DNA of 64,000 nt from Amycolatopsis marina (GCF_900111885.1 NZ_FOKG01000014.1:62001-126000); one strand, 5' to 3'; positions 41,133-50,892 are shown, counted from the stretch's first letter. The notes: a model not told the origin generated them from the letters alone. A program made the numbers and translations.

Positions 41133-42095
41133 ATGACGAACAATGTGGCGCAACCGGCGATCTCCGTGAGCGGGCTACGGAAGTCGTTCGATGACAAGGT
41201 GGTGCTGGACGGGATCGACCTGCACGTCCCGCAGGGCACGATCTTCTCGTTGCTCGGCGCGAACGGCGCAGGCAAGACGACCACGGTGAAGATCCTGTCC
41301 ACGTTGATCGCCGCGAGCGGCGGCCGGGCCGAGGTCGCGGGACATGATGTGGCATCCGAGCCGGATTCGGTGCGCGCGGCGATCGGGGTCACCGGCCAGT
41401 TCTCCGCGGTGGACAACCTGCTCACCGGCGAGGAGAACCTGCGATTGATGGCGGACCTGAACCATCTATCCAAAAAGGATGGAAAGAGGGCGGCCGACGA
41501 TCTGCTCGAGCGGTTCGATCTGACCGAGGCTGCGCGGAAACCGGCATCCACCTACTCCGGTGGCATGCGGCGGCGGCTGGATCTGGCGATGACGCTGGTG
41601 GGGAGTCCCCGAGTGATCTTCTTGGACGAGCCGACCACCGGGCTGGATCCGCGCAGCAGGCGGGAGATGTGGCAGATCGTGCGGGAGTTGGTGGCCGCTG
41701 GCGTGACCATCTTCCTGACCACACAGTATCTGGACGAGGCCGACGAACTGGCCGACCGGATAGCGGTGCTGGAGGGCGGCAGACTGGTCGCCGAGGGCAC
41801 CCCGGAGGAGCTGAAACGCCGGATTCCGGGTGGCCACGTCCGGCTCCAGTTCACCGAAGCCAGTGGTTACCGGACCGCGCAACGGGTTCTCGGCCGAGCC
41901 GCACACTCCGACGGGGACGCCTTGGCTCTGCGGGTGCCGAACGACGGCAGCCTGCGCTCGCTGAAGGAACTGCTGGACCATCTCGATCGTGAGTCGATCG
42001 CGGTGGACGGGTTTTCCGTGCACACGCCCGATCTGGACGACGTTTTCCTTGCCCTTACTGGTGATTCCGACGACGAGAAGGTGACGGCCCAATGA
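41133..42095 (+). CDS. DrrA-type ABC exporter ATPase
   Basis: A 320-aa ATPase similar to daunorubicin-resistance DrrA proteins. Walker A is GANGAGKTT (~residues 45-53), the signature YSGGMRRRLDLA and Walker B RVIFLDEPTTGLD follow, then the H-loop TTQYLDEAD. The C-terminal ~90 residues (GHVRLQFTEASGYRTAQRVL onwards) are the DrrA regulatory domain. It is coupled by a 4-base overlap to its permease. Export of an amphipathic compound is likely; the cargo is unknown. Confidence 0.5.
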   Translation: MTNNVAQPAISVSGLRKSFDDKVVLDGIDLHVPQGTIFSLLGANGAGKTTTVKILSTLIAASGGRAEVAGHDVASEPDSVRAAIGVTGQFSAVDNLLTGEENLRLMADLNHLSKKDGKRAADDLLERFDLTEAARKPASTYSGGMRRRLDLAMTLVGSPRVIFLDEPTTGLDPRSRREMWQIVRELVAAGVTIFLTTQYLDEADELADRIAVLEGGRLVAEGTPEELKRRIPGGHVRLQFTEASGYRTAQRVLGRAAHSDGDALALRVPNDGSLRSLKELLDHLDRESIAVDGFSVHTPDLDDVFLALTGDSDDEKVTAQ

Positions 42096-42883
42096 CCGCC
42101 GCAGTTGCGAACTATCCATTGCGCGATTCGACGACGATGGTGCGCCGCAACCTCAAACGGATGGTGCGATATCCGTCGATGACCGTGCAGCTGATCGCCA
42201 TGCCGGTCCTCCTGCTGCTGTTGTTCGTGTACGTGTTCGGTGGCACCCTCGGCGCCGGGCTCGGCGGGTCTTCCGGCGGCCGTGCCGAATACGTCAACTA
42301 CGTGGTGCCGGCGATCCTGGTGATCACCATCGCGACCGTTGTTCAGGGCACCGCGATATCCGTCGCCATGGACATGACAGAAGGGATCATTGCCCGCTTC
42401 CGCACCATGAACATCGCCAGGGTGTCGGTGCTGACCGGCCACGTGGTCGGCAGCATCATCCAGGTCTTCCTGTGCCTCGCCGTGGTGATCGGGGTCGCCC
42501 TGGCGATCGGCTTCCGCCCACAAGCGGGCTTCGTCGACTGGCTGGCGTTGGTCGGAGTGCTCGCCGCTGTGAGCTTCGCGCTGGTCTGGTTCACCGTGGC
42601 GGTCGGCCAGGCTTCGAAGACCGTCGAAGGCGCCAGCAGTTTGCCGATGCCGCTGATGTTCCTGCCGTTTCTCGGCAGCGGGTTCGTGCCGACCGAGTCG
42701 ATGCCCGCGAGCGTGCGCTGGTTCGCCGAGTACCAGCCGTTCACCCCGATCATGGAATCCATCCGGGCACTGCTGATGGACACTCCGGTCGGCAACGACG
42801 TGTGGATCGCGCTGGCCTGGTGCGCGGGCATCGCACTGCTCGGCTACGTGTGGGCGAAGAAGCTCTACAACCGCCAGGCGTGA
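42092..42883 (+). CDS. DrrB-type ABC exporter permease
   Basis: A 263-aa ABC-2 permease with about six membrane helices. It contains the family segment NLKRMVRYPSMTVQLIAMPVLLLLLFVYVFGG and the C-terminal motif MFLPFLGSGFVPTESMP--VRWFAEYQPFTPI. It forms the exporter with the preceding ATPase and ends the RHH-DUF4097-ABC operon, with a strong terminator 12 bases later. Confidence 0.5.
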   Translation: MTAAVANYPLRDSTTMVRRNLKRMVRYPSMTVQLIAMPVLLLLLFVYVFGGTLGAGLGGSSGGRAEYVNYVVPAILVITIATVVQGTAISVAMDMTEGIIARFRTMNIARVSVLTGHVVGSIIQVFLCLAVVIGVALAIGFRPQAGFVDWLALVGVLAAVSFALVWFTVAVGQASKTVEGASSLPMPLMFLPFLGSGFVPTESMPASVRWFAEYQPFTPIMESIRALLMDTPVGNDVWIALAWCAGIALLGYVWAKKLYNRQA

Positions 42884-42895
42884 CCTGGCGTTGTG

Positions 42896-42940
42896 GCCAA
42901 ACCCGACTGGAGTCCGTTATGGACTACAGCCGGGTTTGGC
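42896..42940 (+). terminator. Terminator after the DrrAB-like operon
   Basis: GCCAAACCCG (42896-42905) and CGGGTTTGGC (42931-42940) pair perfectly, and AGTCC/GGACT extends the stem inside. The remaining intergenic DNA to 43344 holds the palindrome at 43035-43052 and a short coding-like stretch, but no convincing gene. Confidence 0.5.
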
Positions 42941-43034
42941 TGCTAATGGTGGGTCCCATCCGATTCCCTCAAGGATGGTGCGCCTGCAAGTACCACCATG
43001 CAAGATCACCCTCGCCGTCACCTACCCCCATCCG

Positions 43035-43052
43035 CACTTTCCCGGGAAAGTG
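43035..43052. repeat. Dispersed 18-bp palindrome, copy 1
   Basis: CACTTTCCCGGGAAAGTG is a perfect palindrome found again at 58558-58575. Both copies have a GATCACCCC/GGGGTGATC stretch nearby, which suggests a dispersed repeat family. Confidence 0.5.
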
Positions 43053-43344
43053 GGGTGATCGGGTCGGCTGCTGCCGGATCAGGGGAACTGTAGGCCGAGG
43101 AGACCTGGGGGTAGGACTGGTGTTCGAGTAGAGTCCGATGCTCCCTGTCCTTCGAACCTCGGGCTGCGCAATTTTGCTGCAAGGGGACGCACCGCCGCCA
43201 CGCCGATGACAGCTTCGCCCTGTTCTCCGCCATCGACGCGGGCAGCGCCGACATGCACGACAATCTCTACAACGGTCTGCGGATGAGCGGCGATGACCAG
43301 GACATCCGCAACACCACCGAACGGCGGGACGGAGTGCTGACCCG

Positions 43345-44298
43345 TCAGAAGGAGGCGACGCGCAGCTCCCGTGGGGTCATCCCGAAGCGCTGCCGAAAGG
43401 CCGTGCTGAACGTGCCGGCGGAGACGAATCCACACCGGTGGGCGAGTTCGGTGATTGAGATGTTCCGGTAGGCCGGATTGGCCAGGCAGTCGTGCGCGAG
43501 CGAAAGACGCTCCTCGCGAACGAGTTCGCGGGCAGTGGTGCCTGCCCGCTGGAGCGCCAACTGGATCTGCCGCACCGACCAACCGAGCGCGCTGGCGATC
43601 ATCTCGCCATTGAGTCCGGGGTCCTGGGCGTGGTCGCGTACATAGCGCCGGATCGCTGCTTCGATCTCGCTGTAGTGATCACCGGCGTTGATCACGCAGT
43701 CGCCCAGTTGTATGCACAGCAGTTCGGTCAGCCGGTCGACGACCGCGTCGAACTGGTGTGAGGTGAGCTGGTCCAACTCCCGGACGATGCTGTCGAGCAG
43801 GTTATGCACCACACCGCCCAGCCCAGTGGAGAAGTCGAGCGGGGCGCTCAGTCTCGCGTGCCGGTTCATCCGCCGCTGGATCTCGCGCCGTTGGATGGTG
43901 ACGGCGCGTAGCTGGGCGTGCGGTGAGTGGGTGACGGTGAACGGCCGGGCCGTTGACACCAGACTCGCGTAACCGGGACGCAGGACGAGTTCGCCGTCGT
44001 CGGCGTCGATGATCGCGGTACCGGCCGTCGGGGCCAGGAGCACGTAGGAATCGATACCGTCCTTCCGCACGTGCTTCGGTTTTCTGCCGTACCGCACCGG
44101 CGGCGAATGCCACGCCAGTACCTGGTTCCGGTCGGTTCGCATACGGGTGAGGGTGCCCGTCACCGCCTCGTTCTCGGGAAACTCGCAGTCCATCTGGCAC
44201 TGGTAGTTGGTGGCGACCGAGCGCCAGAACTCCCGGGCGTCGCCGGGTGGCATCCCGGCCGTGCTCGCCGTCTCGGCGTGAAACTCGGTGTGGGGCAC
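43345..44298 (-). CDS. AraC-family transcriptional regulator
   Basis: A 317-aa regulator. The N-terminal ~190 residues form an AraC-binding-domain-like sensor (VLLAPTAGTAIIDADDGELVLRPGYASLVSTARPF). The C-terminal ~100 residues contain two HTHs (MIASALGWSVRQIQLALQRAG and ITELAHRCGFVSAGTFSTAFRQRFGMTPRELR). It is divergent from the acyl-CoA ligase operon across 221 bases, so it probably activates that operon. The inducer may be the ketone or acid degraded there, by inference. Confidence 0.5.
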   Translation of the reverse strand: MPHTEFHAETASTAGMPPGDAREFWRSVATNYQCQMDCEFPENEAVTGTLTRMRTDRNQVLAWHSPPVRYGRKPKHVRKDGIDSYVLLAPTAGTAIIDADDGELVLRPGYASLVSTARPFTVTHSPHAQLRAVTIQRREIQRRMNRHARLSAPLDFSTGLGGVVHNLLDSIVRELDQLTSHQFDAVVDRLTELLCIQLGDCVINAGDHYSEIEAAIRRYVRDHAQDPGLNGEMIASALGWSVRQIQLALQRAGTTARELVREERLSLAHDCLANPAYRNISITELAHRCGFVSAGTFSTAFRQRFGMTPRELRVASF

Positions 44299-44519
44299 GG
44301 CTGTCGCTCCTGTCGGTCGTTCCAGGCATCCGACCCGATGTAGCTTAGCTCACGTTTCGGCGACGCCAACCTGCCCAGCCGTGTGACCAGTGCTCACGCA
44401 CCACCACCAGGTGTCAGTTCGGCCCATTGTTGCCCGCTCAGGGCGCTCCTAGCGTGATTGCACGGCCCGACCGATCGAACGCGAATCGGGCATCCAACGT
44501 CTCACTGGAGGGTCTTCCT

Positions 44520-46055
44520 ATGGACCTCGCGAGCTTGATTCGTACCGGAGCCAAGCACTACACCGACCAGCCTGCGATCGTCTGTGACGGCAGGAGCCAG
44601 AGCTACGCGCAGGTCTACCGGCGCTCCTGCAAGCTGGACAACGCCCTTGCTGGTCTGGGCGTCCAGCAGGGTGATCGGGTGGCGACGCTGACCGACAACA
44701 GTCCCGAAGCGCTCGAGCTCGTGTTCGGTATCGCGCTGGGTGGTTTCGTGCGTGCGTCGCTGTACACCCACAACAGTGCCGAACTGAATCGCTACCTGCT
44801 GGACCACATCGGCGCGACCGTGCTGATCGTGCAACGGCAACACTACGACGGCATCGCCCCACATCTCGCGTCCGCCCGCACTGTGCGGCACGTCCTGGTA
44901 CTCGACGGTGAGGTGCCCAGCGGGGTGCTCGACTACGAGGGTCTGCTCGCCGAGGCCTCCGACGGGGATCGCGGCCTCGTGCTGCCGCCGGACGCGCCGC
45001 AGACGATCCGGTTCTCCGCGGGAACCACCGGAAAGCCGAAGGGCATCATGCATTCGGTCCGCGCGTGGACGGGGTTGGGCACCGAGACGGCCAGCATACT
45101 GCCGGAGCTGACCTCGGCGGACTGTTACCTCGCCGCGGGGCCGCTGGCCCACGCCACGATCATGCCCGTCGCCGGGGTACTCGCGGCGGGCGGCTCGGTG
45201 GTGGTGCTACGCGCGTTCGAGCCGGGCGAGTTCCTCGCGGCGATCGAGCGGCATCGCTGCACCCTGACCTTCGGCGTCCCGACGATGGTGCAGTTGGCCG
45301 CGCAGCATCCGACGGCACAACGAACCGAACTGAGCAGCCTGCGGGTCTTCGTCTACGGCGGCTCACCCATGACCGAGACCGCGCTCGACGAGGCGCGCGC
45401 CGTGTTCGGTGACGTCATGCTGCAGCTGTACGGGCAGAGCGAAGGAGCGCCGGTCACCTGTCTGCCGCCCGGGGACCACACCGCGCAGGGTGGGCGACTG
45501 CTGCGATCCGCGGGCAAGCCGACCGCCAACTCGCGGATCAGGATCGTCGACGAACAGGGCAACGAGCTGCCGGAGGGCGAGATCGGCGAGATCGCGTTCC
45601 AGACGCCGAGTGCGTTCACCGAGATCTGGGACGACCCGGCCGCCACCAGCGCACGCCGACTGCCGGACGGCTCCGTGCTCTCTCGTGACATGGGCTATCT
45701 CGAGGACGGCTATCTCTTTCTCACCGACCGCAAGGAAGACATGATCATCTCCGGCGGCTTCAACATCTGGCCGGCCGAACTGGAGAACGCGCTGGTCGCG
45801 CATCCCGCTGTGCGCGAAGCCTCGGTCGTCGGGATCCCCCACGACAAGTGGGGTGAGACGCCGTTGGCGCTCGTCGTGCTGGCGGACGGCGCCACGGCCA
45901 CCGAGGACGAACTGATCGCCTGGACGCGGGACAGGGTCGGCGCCGTCAAACGGGTCACCAGCGTCCGTTTCGGTACCGAACTGCCGAAGACCCCAGTGGG
46001 CAAGGTGCTGCGCCGGCTGGTGCGGGACCAGTACCGCCCCGAAGCAACCCAATGA
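44520..46055 (+). CDS. AMP-forming acyl-CoA synthetase
   Basis: A 511-aa adenylate-forming ligase that activates a carboxylic acid to its CoA thioester. ATG 44520 follows GGAGGG. Motifs seen: RFSAGTTGKPKGIMHS (P-loop-like), MLQLYGQSEGAP, the hinge DRKEDMIISGGFNIWPAELE, and the catalytic Lys near the C-terminus in PKTPVGKVLRR. It leads a five-gene operon with thiolase, enoyl-CoA hydratase and two SDRs. Beside the downstream ketone-carboxylase genes it is a good candidate to activate a beta-keto acid, as benzoylacetate-CoA ligase does in acetophenone breakdown. Substrate inferred only. Confidence 0.5.
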   Translation: MDLASLIRTGAKHYTDQPAIVCDGRSQSYAQVYRRSCKLDNALAGLGVQQGDRVATLTDNSPEALELVFGIALGGFVRASLYTHNSAELNRYLLDHIGATVLIVQRQHYDGIAPHLASARTVRHVLVLDGEVPSGVLDYEGLLAEASDGDRGLVLPPDAPQTIRFSAGTTGKPKGIMHSVRAWTGLGTETASILPELTSADCYLAAGPLAHATIMPVAGVLAAGGSVVVLRAFEPGEFLAAIERHRCTLTFGVPTMVQLAAQHPTAQRTELSSLRVFVYGGSPMTETALDEARAVFGDVMLQLYGQSEGAPVTCLPPGDHTAQGGRLLRSAGKPTANSRIRIVDEQGNELPEGEIGEIAFQTPSAFTEIWDDPAATSARRLPDGSVLSRDMGYLEDGYLFLTDRKEDMIISGGFNIWPAELENALVAHPAVREASVVGIPHDKWGETPLALVVLADGATATEDELIAWTRDRVGAVKRVTSVRFGTELPKTPVGKVLRRLVRDQYRPEATQ

Positions 46056-47260
46056 GAATCGGAACAAAAACCATGAAACGTGTATTCGTTGTCGGCGTCG
46101 GCATGACCAAGTTCGACAAGCCGGGCAAGCCTGCCCCCAACTATCCCGAGCTTGCTCTCGAGGCAGTGACCGCTGCGCTGACCGACGCCGGGATCACCTA
46201 TCCCGACATCGAGCAGGCAGCTGTCGGCTATGTGCACGCCGACTCGACCGCGGGCCAGCGTGCGGTCTACGAGTTGGGGATGACCGGCATCCCGGTGCTG
46301 AACATGAACAACAACTGTGCGAGCGGATCGACGGCGCTGTTCTACGCCCGGCAGCTCATCGCGGGTGGTCTCGCGGACTGCGTGCTGGCCCTCGGTTTCG
46401 AGAAGATGCAGCGCGGCTCCCTCGGCACGCCCGCACATCCGCAGGCGGCCAATCCCGTCGAGAAGTTCGTCAGGGCGGCCGCCGAGTTTCGCGAACCGAC
46501 CGGCGCCCCGATCGTGCTGGAGATGTTCCGCGCCGCCGGGCTGGAGCACATGGAGCGCTACGGGACCACGGCCGAACAGTTCGCCAAGGTGGCGGAGAAG
46601 AACCACCGCCACTCCGCGGCGAATCCCAACGCCCAGTTCCAGGACGTGTACTCGCTCGAGGAGATTCTTTCCTCCACGCTGGTGTGTGATCCGCTGACCA
46701 AGCTCCAGTGCTCGCCCACCTCGGACGGCTCGGCCGCGGCGATCGTGGTCTCCGAGGACTTCGTCGAGCGACACCAACTCGGCGATCAGGCCATCGAGAT
46801 CGTGGGTCAGTCACTGACCACGGACAGAGAGGACGCCTACGACAGCGCGTTCGACATCGTGGGCATGGGGGTCAGCGAGCGGGCCGCTCGACAGGCCTAT
46901 GAGCGGGCCCAACTCGGCCCGGAGGACATCGACGTGATCGAGCTGCACGACTGCTTCTCGATCAACGAGATTCTCACCTACGAGGCACTGGGGCTCTGTG
47001 CCGAAGGCGAAGGCGGTTCGCTGATCGACGCCGGGGCGACCACGTACGGCGGCAAGTGGGTGGTCAATCCCTCCGGGGGGCTGATCTCCAAGGGACATCC
47101 ACTGGGCGCGACCGGTCTTGCCCAGTGCGCGGAGCTGAACTGGCAGCTGCGTGGCCTGGCCGGGCGCCGCCAGGCCCAGGACGCGCGGGTCGGCTTGGCC
47201 CACAACGTCGGCCTCGGCAGCGCCGGTGTGGTCACCATCTACCAGAAGGCGGCGGCATGA
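46052..47260 (+). CDS. SCP-x-type thiolase/acetyl-CoA acetyltransferase-like protein
   Basis: A 402-aa thiolase-superfamily protein. The ATG at 46052 overlaps the ligase stop; an ATG at 46073 just before KRVFVVGVGMTKF is also possible. The nucleophile Cys is in MNNNCASGSTALF (~residue 90). SKGHPLGATG supplies the second active-site His, and HDCFSINE is the SCP-x/lipid-transfer variant of the third motif. Such enzymes cleave branched or aromatic beta-ketoacyl-CoAs. It would complete the pathway by thiolysis of the activated beta-keto acid. Confidence 0.5.
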   Translation: MRIGTKTMKRVFVVGVGMTKFDKPGKPAPNYPELALEAVTAALTDAGITYPDIEQAAVGYVHADSTAGQRAVYELGMTGIPVLNMNNNCASGSTALFYARQLIAGGLADCVLALGFEKMQRGSLGTPAHPQAANPVEKFVRAAAEFREPTGAPIVLEMFRAAGLEHMERYGTTAEQFAKVAEKNHRHSAANPNAQFQDVYSLEEILSSTLVCDPLTKLQCSPTSDGSAAAIVVSEDFVERHQLGDQAIEIVGQSLTTDREDAYDSAFDIVGMGVSERAARQAYERAQLGPEDIDVIELHDCFSINEILTYEALGLCAEGEGGSLIDAGATTYGGKWVVNPSGGLISKGHPLGATGLAQCAELNWQLRGLAGRRQAQDARVGLAHNVGLGSAGVVTIYQKAAA

Positions 47261-48021
47261 CCGAGCGGGTGTTGTTCGAACGCCGTGGGCACGTCGCGAT
47301 TCTCACGATAAACCGGCCGGAGCGTAGGAACGCCTTCGATCTGGCGACAGCGCACGAGATGGAATCGGCGATCGACCAGTTCGAGGCCGATGACGACCTG
47401 CGGGTCGCTGTACTCACCGGAGCCGGGGAGATGTTCTGCGCGGGACAGGACATCATCGCGGCGGCCCGGGGCGAGATCGGTGCGACCGAACGTCGGGGCG
47501 GCGGCGGCATCATGGCCGAGCCACCGGAGAAGCCGATCATCGCGGCGGTCGAGGGACACGCGGTGGGTGGCGGCCTCGAAGTCTGTCTCAGCTGTGACCT
47601 CGTGGTCGCGGCGCGTACGGCGAAAATGGGCCTCACCGAGGCCAAACGGGGGTTTCCCGCGATGGGCGGTGGACTGTTCCGGCTGCCCAGGCGCATCCCG
47701 TATGCCATCGCCATGGAGGCGGCCATCACCGGGGCCACCTGGTCCGCGGAACGGTTCCATGAGCTCGGCCTGGTCAATCGCCTCGCCGAACCAGGTTCGG
47801 CGCTGACCGTCGCGCTCGAACTGGCCGAGGAGATCGCGGCGGCGGGACCGGTCGCGGTACGCGCCAGCAAGGCCATCGTGCGCCGGAGTCAGGAGTGGAC
47901 CGACGAGGAGAGCTGGACCAACCAGGTTCCGTTCATCGACCAGGTGTTGAACTCCGCCGACTACCGCGAGGGGATGGCCGCCTTCGCCGAGAAACGTCAA
48001 CCAGTATGGAAGGGACGCTGA
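47257..48021 (+). CDS. Enoyl-CoA hydratase/isomerase (crotonase family)
   Basis: A 254-aa crotonase-fold protein that starts inside the thiolase stop (ATGA). The oxyanion-hole motifs are ERRNAFDLATAHEM with GEMFCAGQD, and VEGHAVGGGLEVCLSCDLV. The catalytic Glu region reads LTEAKRGFPAMGGGLFRLP, with only the first of the usual two glutamates. It may hydrate, isomerise or hydrolyse a CoA ester in this operon. It is the one member not needed in a simple ketone-carboxylation scheme. Confidence 0.5.
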   Translation: MTERVLFERRGHVAILTINRPERRNAFDLATAHEMESAIDQFEADDDLRVAVLTGAGEMFCAGQDIIAAARGEIGATERRGGGGIMAEPPEKPIIAAVEGHAVGGGLEVCLSCDLVVAARTAKMGLTEAKRGFPAMGGGLFRLPRRIPYAIAMEAAITGATWSAERFHELGLVNRLAEPGSALTVALELAEEIAAAGPVAVRASKAIVRRSQEWTDEESWTNQVPFIDQVLNSADYREGMAAFAEKRQPVWKGR

Positions 48022-48025
48022 CCCT

Positions 48026-48826
48026 GTGAGCGAAACACGACAGCTACTAGACATCCAGGGCCGCGTCGCCGTGGTCACCGGAGCCGGTCAGGGTGTTGGC
48101 CGCCAGATCGCCCTCGATCTCGCCGCGCACGGCGCGGGCGCGGTTGTGGTGAACGACATCAACCGCGAGCGTGCGGAGAGTGTGGCCGACGAGATCAGGA
48201 AGAGCGGGACCGAAGCCATGGGCGCCCAGTGCGACGTGGTGGACTTCGACGCGGTGGGCGAAATGTTCACGGCGATCAAGGACGCGTACGGCCCGGTCGG
48301 GGTACTGGTCAACAACGCGGGTAATCAGGGTGGCGACGCGGCGCCCCCATCAGTGCCGTTCTGGGAGCAGGGGCCCGCACAGTGGCTGCCGTCCATCGGG
48401 GTGAATCTGCACGGTGTGCTCAACTGCACCAGGAACGCACTCGCGCAAATGGTCTACGGCAAATCCGGTGGCCGGATCGTCACCGTCATCTCCGACGCCG
48501 GGCGGGTCGGAGAGATCAACGGTCTCGAGGCGTACTCCGCCGCCAAAGCCGGCGCCGCGGGCCTGACCAGGTCACTGGCGCGTCTGGGCGGCCGGCATCT
48601 GGTCACGGCCAACTGCGTCGCGCTCGGTGCGACCCGTACGCCGGCTACCGAGCAGTACCTCGCCGATCCCGAGCAGAGCAAGCGCATCCTGTCGCAGTAC
48701 ATGGTGCGCCGAGTCGGCGAGCCGTCGGACGCGGCGGGCATGGTCACGTTTCTCGCTTCCGCCGCAGGGTCCTGGATCACCGGGCAGACGATCCCGGTCA
48801 ACGGCGGGTATTCGGTGACCCTATGA
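48026..48826 (+). CDS. Short-chain dehydrogenase/reductase 1
   Basis: A 266-aa classical SDR. The GTG at 48026 lies 4 bases after the hydratase stop. The cofactor site is VVTGAGQGVGRQIALDLA, with NNAG in VLVNNAGNQGG and the catalytic Tyr-Lys in YSAAKAG (~residue 170). The preceding catalytic Ser is in VISDAG. An Asp-less VVVNDI after beta-2 leaves NAD versus NADP open. It could oxidise a secondary alcohol to the ketone that feeds the carboxylase downstream. Confidence 0.5.
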   Translation: MSETRQLLDIQGRVAVVTGAGQGVGRQIALDLAAHGAGAVVVNDINRERAESVADEIRKSGTEAMGAQCDVVDFDAVGEMFTAIKDAYGPVGVLVNNAGNQGGDAAPPSVPFWEQGPAQWLPSIGVNLHGVLNCTRNALAQMVYGKSGGRIVTVISDAGRVGEINGLEAYSAAKAGAAGLTRSLARLGGRHLVTANCVALGATRTPATEQYLADPEQSKRILSQYMVRRVGEPSDAAGMVTFLASAAGSWITGQTIPVNGGYSVTL

Positions 48827-49626
48827 GCGTCGCCTCCACGGAGTTCACGACCGGACTTTTCGATGTCGCGGGCAAGACCGCCGTGGTGACCGGCGGCACC
48901 AGCGGCATCGGGTTGATGATCGCCGAGGGACTGGTGCGGGCGGGTGCGCGGGTGGTGGTCTCCTCCCGCAAACCACAGGCATGCGCGGACACCGCGGACC
49001 AGCTCAGCCGGTTCGGGCAGTGTTCGGGTGTTCCTGCCGATGTGTCCACACCGGAGGGTGTGGCGGTACTGAAGCACGCGGTGACGGAGATCTTCGACGG
49101 CAGGCTCGACATCCTGGTGAACAACGCGGGTGCCACCTGGGGCGCGCCACTCGAGGAGTTTCCGGACGCGGCGTGGGACAAGCTGGTGAACCTCAACCTG
49201 ACCGGGGTGTTCCGGCTTACCGTCGCCCTGCTGGACGCGTTGCGCACGGGGGCCAGTGCCGCGGATCCCGCTCGTGTGATCAACATCGGGTCGATCGCAG
49301 GCATTCGGGTGACGTCCATGGAGAACTACGCCTACAGCGCGACCAAGGCGGCGGTACATATGCTCACCCGCCACCTGGCCAGTCGCCTCAGCACCGAGAG
49401 CGTGACGGTCAACGCGATAGCTCCCGGCTACTTCGAGAGCAGGATGAGCGCCTTCGTGTTCAACGACCCGGATGCGAAACAGGCACTCGATCAGTTCATT
49501 CCAATGGGCAGGACCGGCGGTACCGCCGACATCACGGGGGTTGTGCAGTTCCTGTCCTCGCGTGCAGGGGCGTATCTGACGGGCGCACTGATCCCGTTGG
49601 ACGGAGGCGTCGTCGACTGCACCTAG
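48823..49626 (+). CDS. Short-chain dehydrogenase/reductase 2
   Basis: A 267-aa classical SDR coupled to the previous one by ATGA. It has VVTGGTSGIGLMIAEGL, LVNNAGATWG, the catalytic Ser in INIGSIAG and YSATKAAV (~residue 170); the SSRKPQA after beta-2 suggests NADP preference. The two SDRs are about as different from each other as any two family members, so they probably act on separate steps or enantiomers. Its TAG stop directly abuts the stop of the convergent PucR gene. Confidence 0.5.
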   Translation: MSVASTEFTTGLFDVAGKTAVVTGGTSGIGLMIAEGLVRAGARVVVSSRKPQACADTADQLSRFGQCSGVPADVSTPEGVAVLKHAVTEIFDGRLDILVNNAGATWGAPLEEFPDAAWDKLVNLNLTGVFRLTVALLDALRTGASAADPARVINIGSIAGIRVTSMENYAYSATKAAVHMLTRHLASRLSTESVTVNAIAPGYFESRMSAFVFNDPDAKQALDQFIPMGRTGGTADITGVVQFLSSRAGAYLTGALIPLDGGVVDCT

Positions 49627-50892
49627 TCACACGTCGTGGGTGGGGCTGGCCAAGGCGGCCAGCTCCACCGCCACTCGCAGCGAAAGGCTCGCCGGGTCGA
49701 CCGACCTGCCCGTCATCGCCTCGATCCGCTCCACCCGCTTGATAACGGTGTTGGGATGCACATGGAGGCGACGTGCGGTCTTCGTGGGACTGGCCAGCTC
49801 CTCCAGGTAGACGCGCAGGGTCTCCAGCAGGCGAACGGCCGACTCGTCCTCGCTTGCCAGCCTGCCCAGTTGCCGATGCACGAACGTGCTCGCCGACGCC
49901 AGGTCGCGAGAGGCGAGCGAAGCGACGGCGACGTCATCGAAGAGCACCGGCTTGACGCCCTTCGTGAGCCCCACGGCCTCACCGACCCGGCGCGCCTCCA
50001 GCGCTTCGAGATGGCTGGCACGGAAACCGCCCACACCCTGCTGCGGTGCGCCCCACGCGCAGTGGATTCCCTCGGGCAGCGAGCCGTCCTGCAGCACGTC
50101 CCGCCACGTTTTCGCATGGCAGGAGATCCAGCCGTACACACTGCGTTCACCATGAGGTACCGACAGGTGCTGTCGCGGTCGCATGTGTTCGATCAGCGTC
50201 GTGACGGCGGCGTCCAACCGGTCCAGCTGGGACAGTGAGTCCGTCCATGCCACATAACCGATATGGGTGGCGTTGAGTGCGTAGCCAAGGGCGTGCTCGG
50301 CCTCGATCGGGCTCATCGATCCGGCGAGCATGGCCGTGACGACCTCCGCTCGCCGGGACATCGCCCGCCGCTCCAGCAGGGCGCGTTCGGCGGCGTACGC
50401 GGCGGCGGTCTCCTTGCTCGCGGTCTGGAAGTAGGCGAACAGATGAGCCGAAGCGAGTTCGAGGACGTCGGCGCGATGTTCCGGAGCCAGCTGGTACGGG
50501 CCCTCCCGCAGGGCGGCGGCCAACCGCCGCCACAAGCCCGCGTGAATCTTCTCGAAGGCTCGCAGCAGAGCGGTCAGTGAGGGCATGTCCCGCCGTGCCA
50601 GGGCGCGGGTGTGTTTGCCGATGAAGGCGGGCATCGTCATCCGGCCGTCACGCGGTGGCTGGCCGACGCAGGCGGAGAGTGCGACCAGGTGGATCCGAAC
50701 CGAATCCCTGATGGCGCCGCGTGGGTCGTTCCGCGCCACCGCGAGTTCCGGGATCTCGGCGAGCTCTTCGTCCACCAGGGAATCGAGCAGGACGTCGAGT
50801 TCCGCGTTCGTCCAGCGGACCAGCCACCGCAACGGCTGCGGCGCTGAGTCGACCTGACTCATGGGATGTGCAGCAGTCATTGTCCTCGACAT
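49627..50892 (-). CDS. PucR/CdaR-type regulator between the two ketone-pathway gene blocks
   Basis: A 421-aa regulator with a helical RsbR-like N-terminal part (ALLRAFEKIHAGLWRRLAAAL), a degenerate GGDEF-like centre and a C-terminal PucR HTH (ELASPTKTARRLHVHPNTVIKRVERIEAM). The start may be the ATG at 50892 or a later Met. It is divergent from the carboxylase operon (208 bases between) and convergent with the ligase-SDR operon, so it is the best candidate activator of the carboxylase genes. Confidence 0.5.
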   Translation of the reverse strand: MSRTMTAAHPMSQVDSAPQPLRWLVRWTNAELDVLLDSLVDEELAEIPELAVARNDPRGAIRDSVRIHLVALSACVGQPPRDGRMTMPAFIGKHTRALARRDMPSLTALLRAFEKIHAGLWRRLAAALREGPYQLAPEHRADVLELASAHLFAYFQTASKETAAAYAAERALLERRAMSRRAEVVTAMLAGSMSPIEAEHALGYALNATHIGYVAWTDSLSQLDRLDAAVTTLIEHMRPRQHLSVPHGERSVYGWISCHAKTWRDVLQDGSLPEGIHCAWGAPQQGVGGFRASHLEALEARRVGEAVGLTKGVKPVLFDDVAVASLASRDLASASTFVHRQLGRLASEDESAVRLLETLRVYLEELASPTKTARRLHVHPNTVIKRVERIEAMTGRSVDPASLSLRVAVELAALASPTHDV

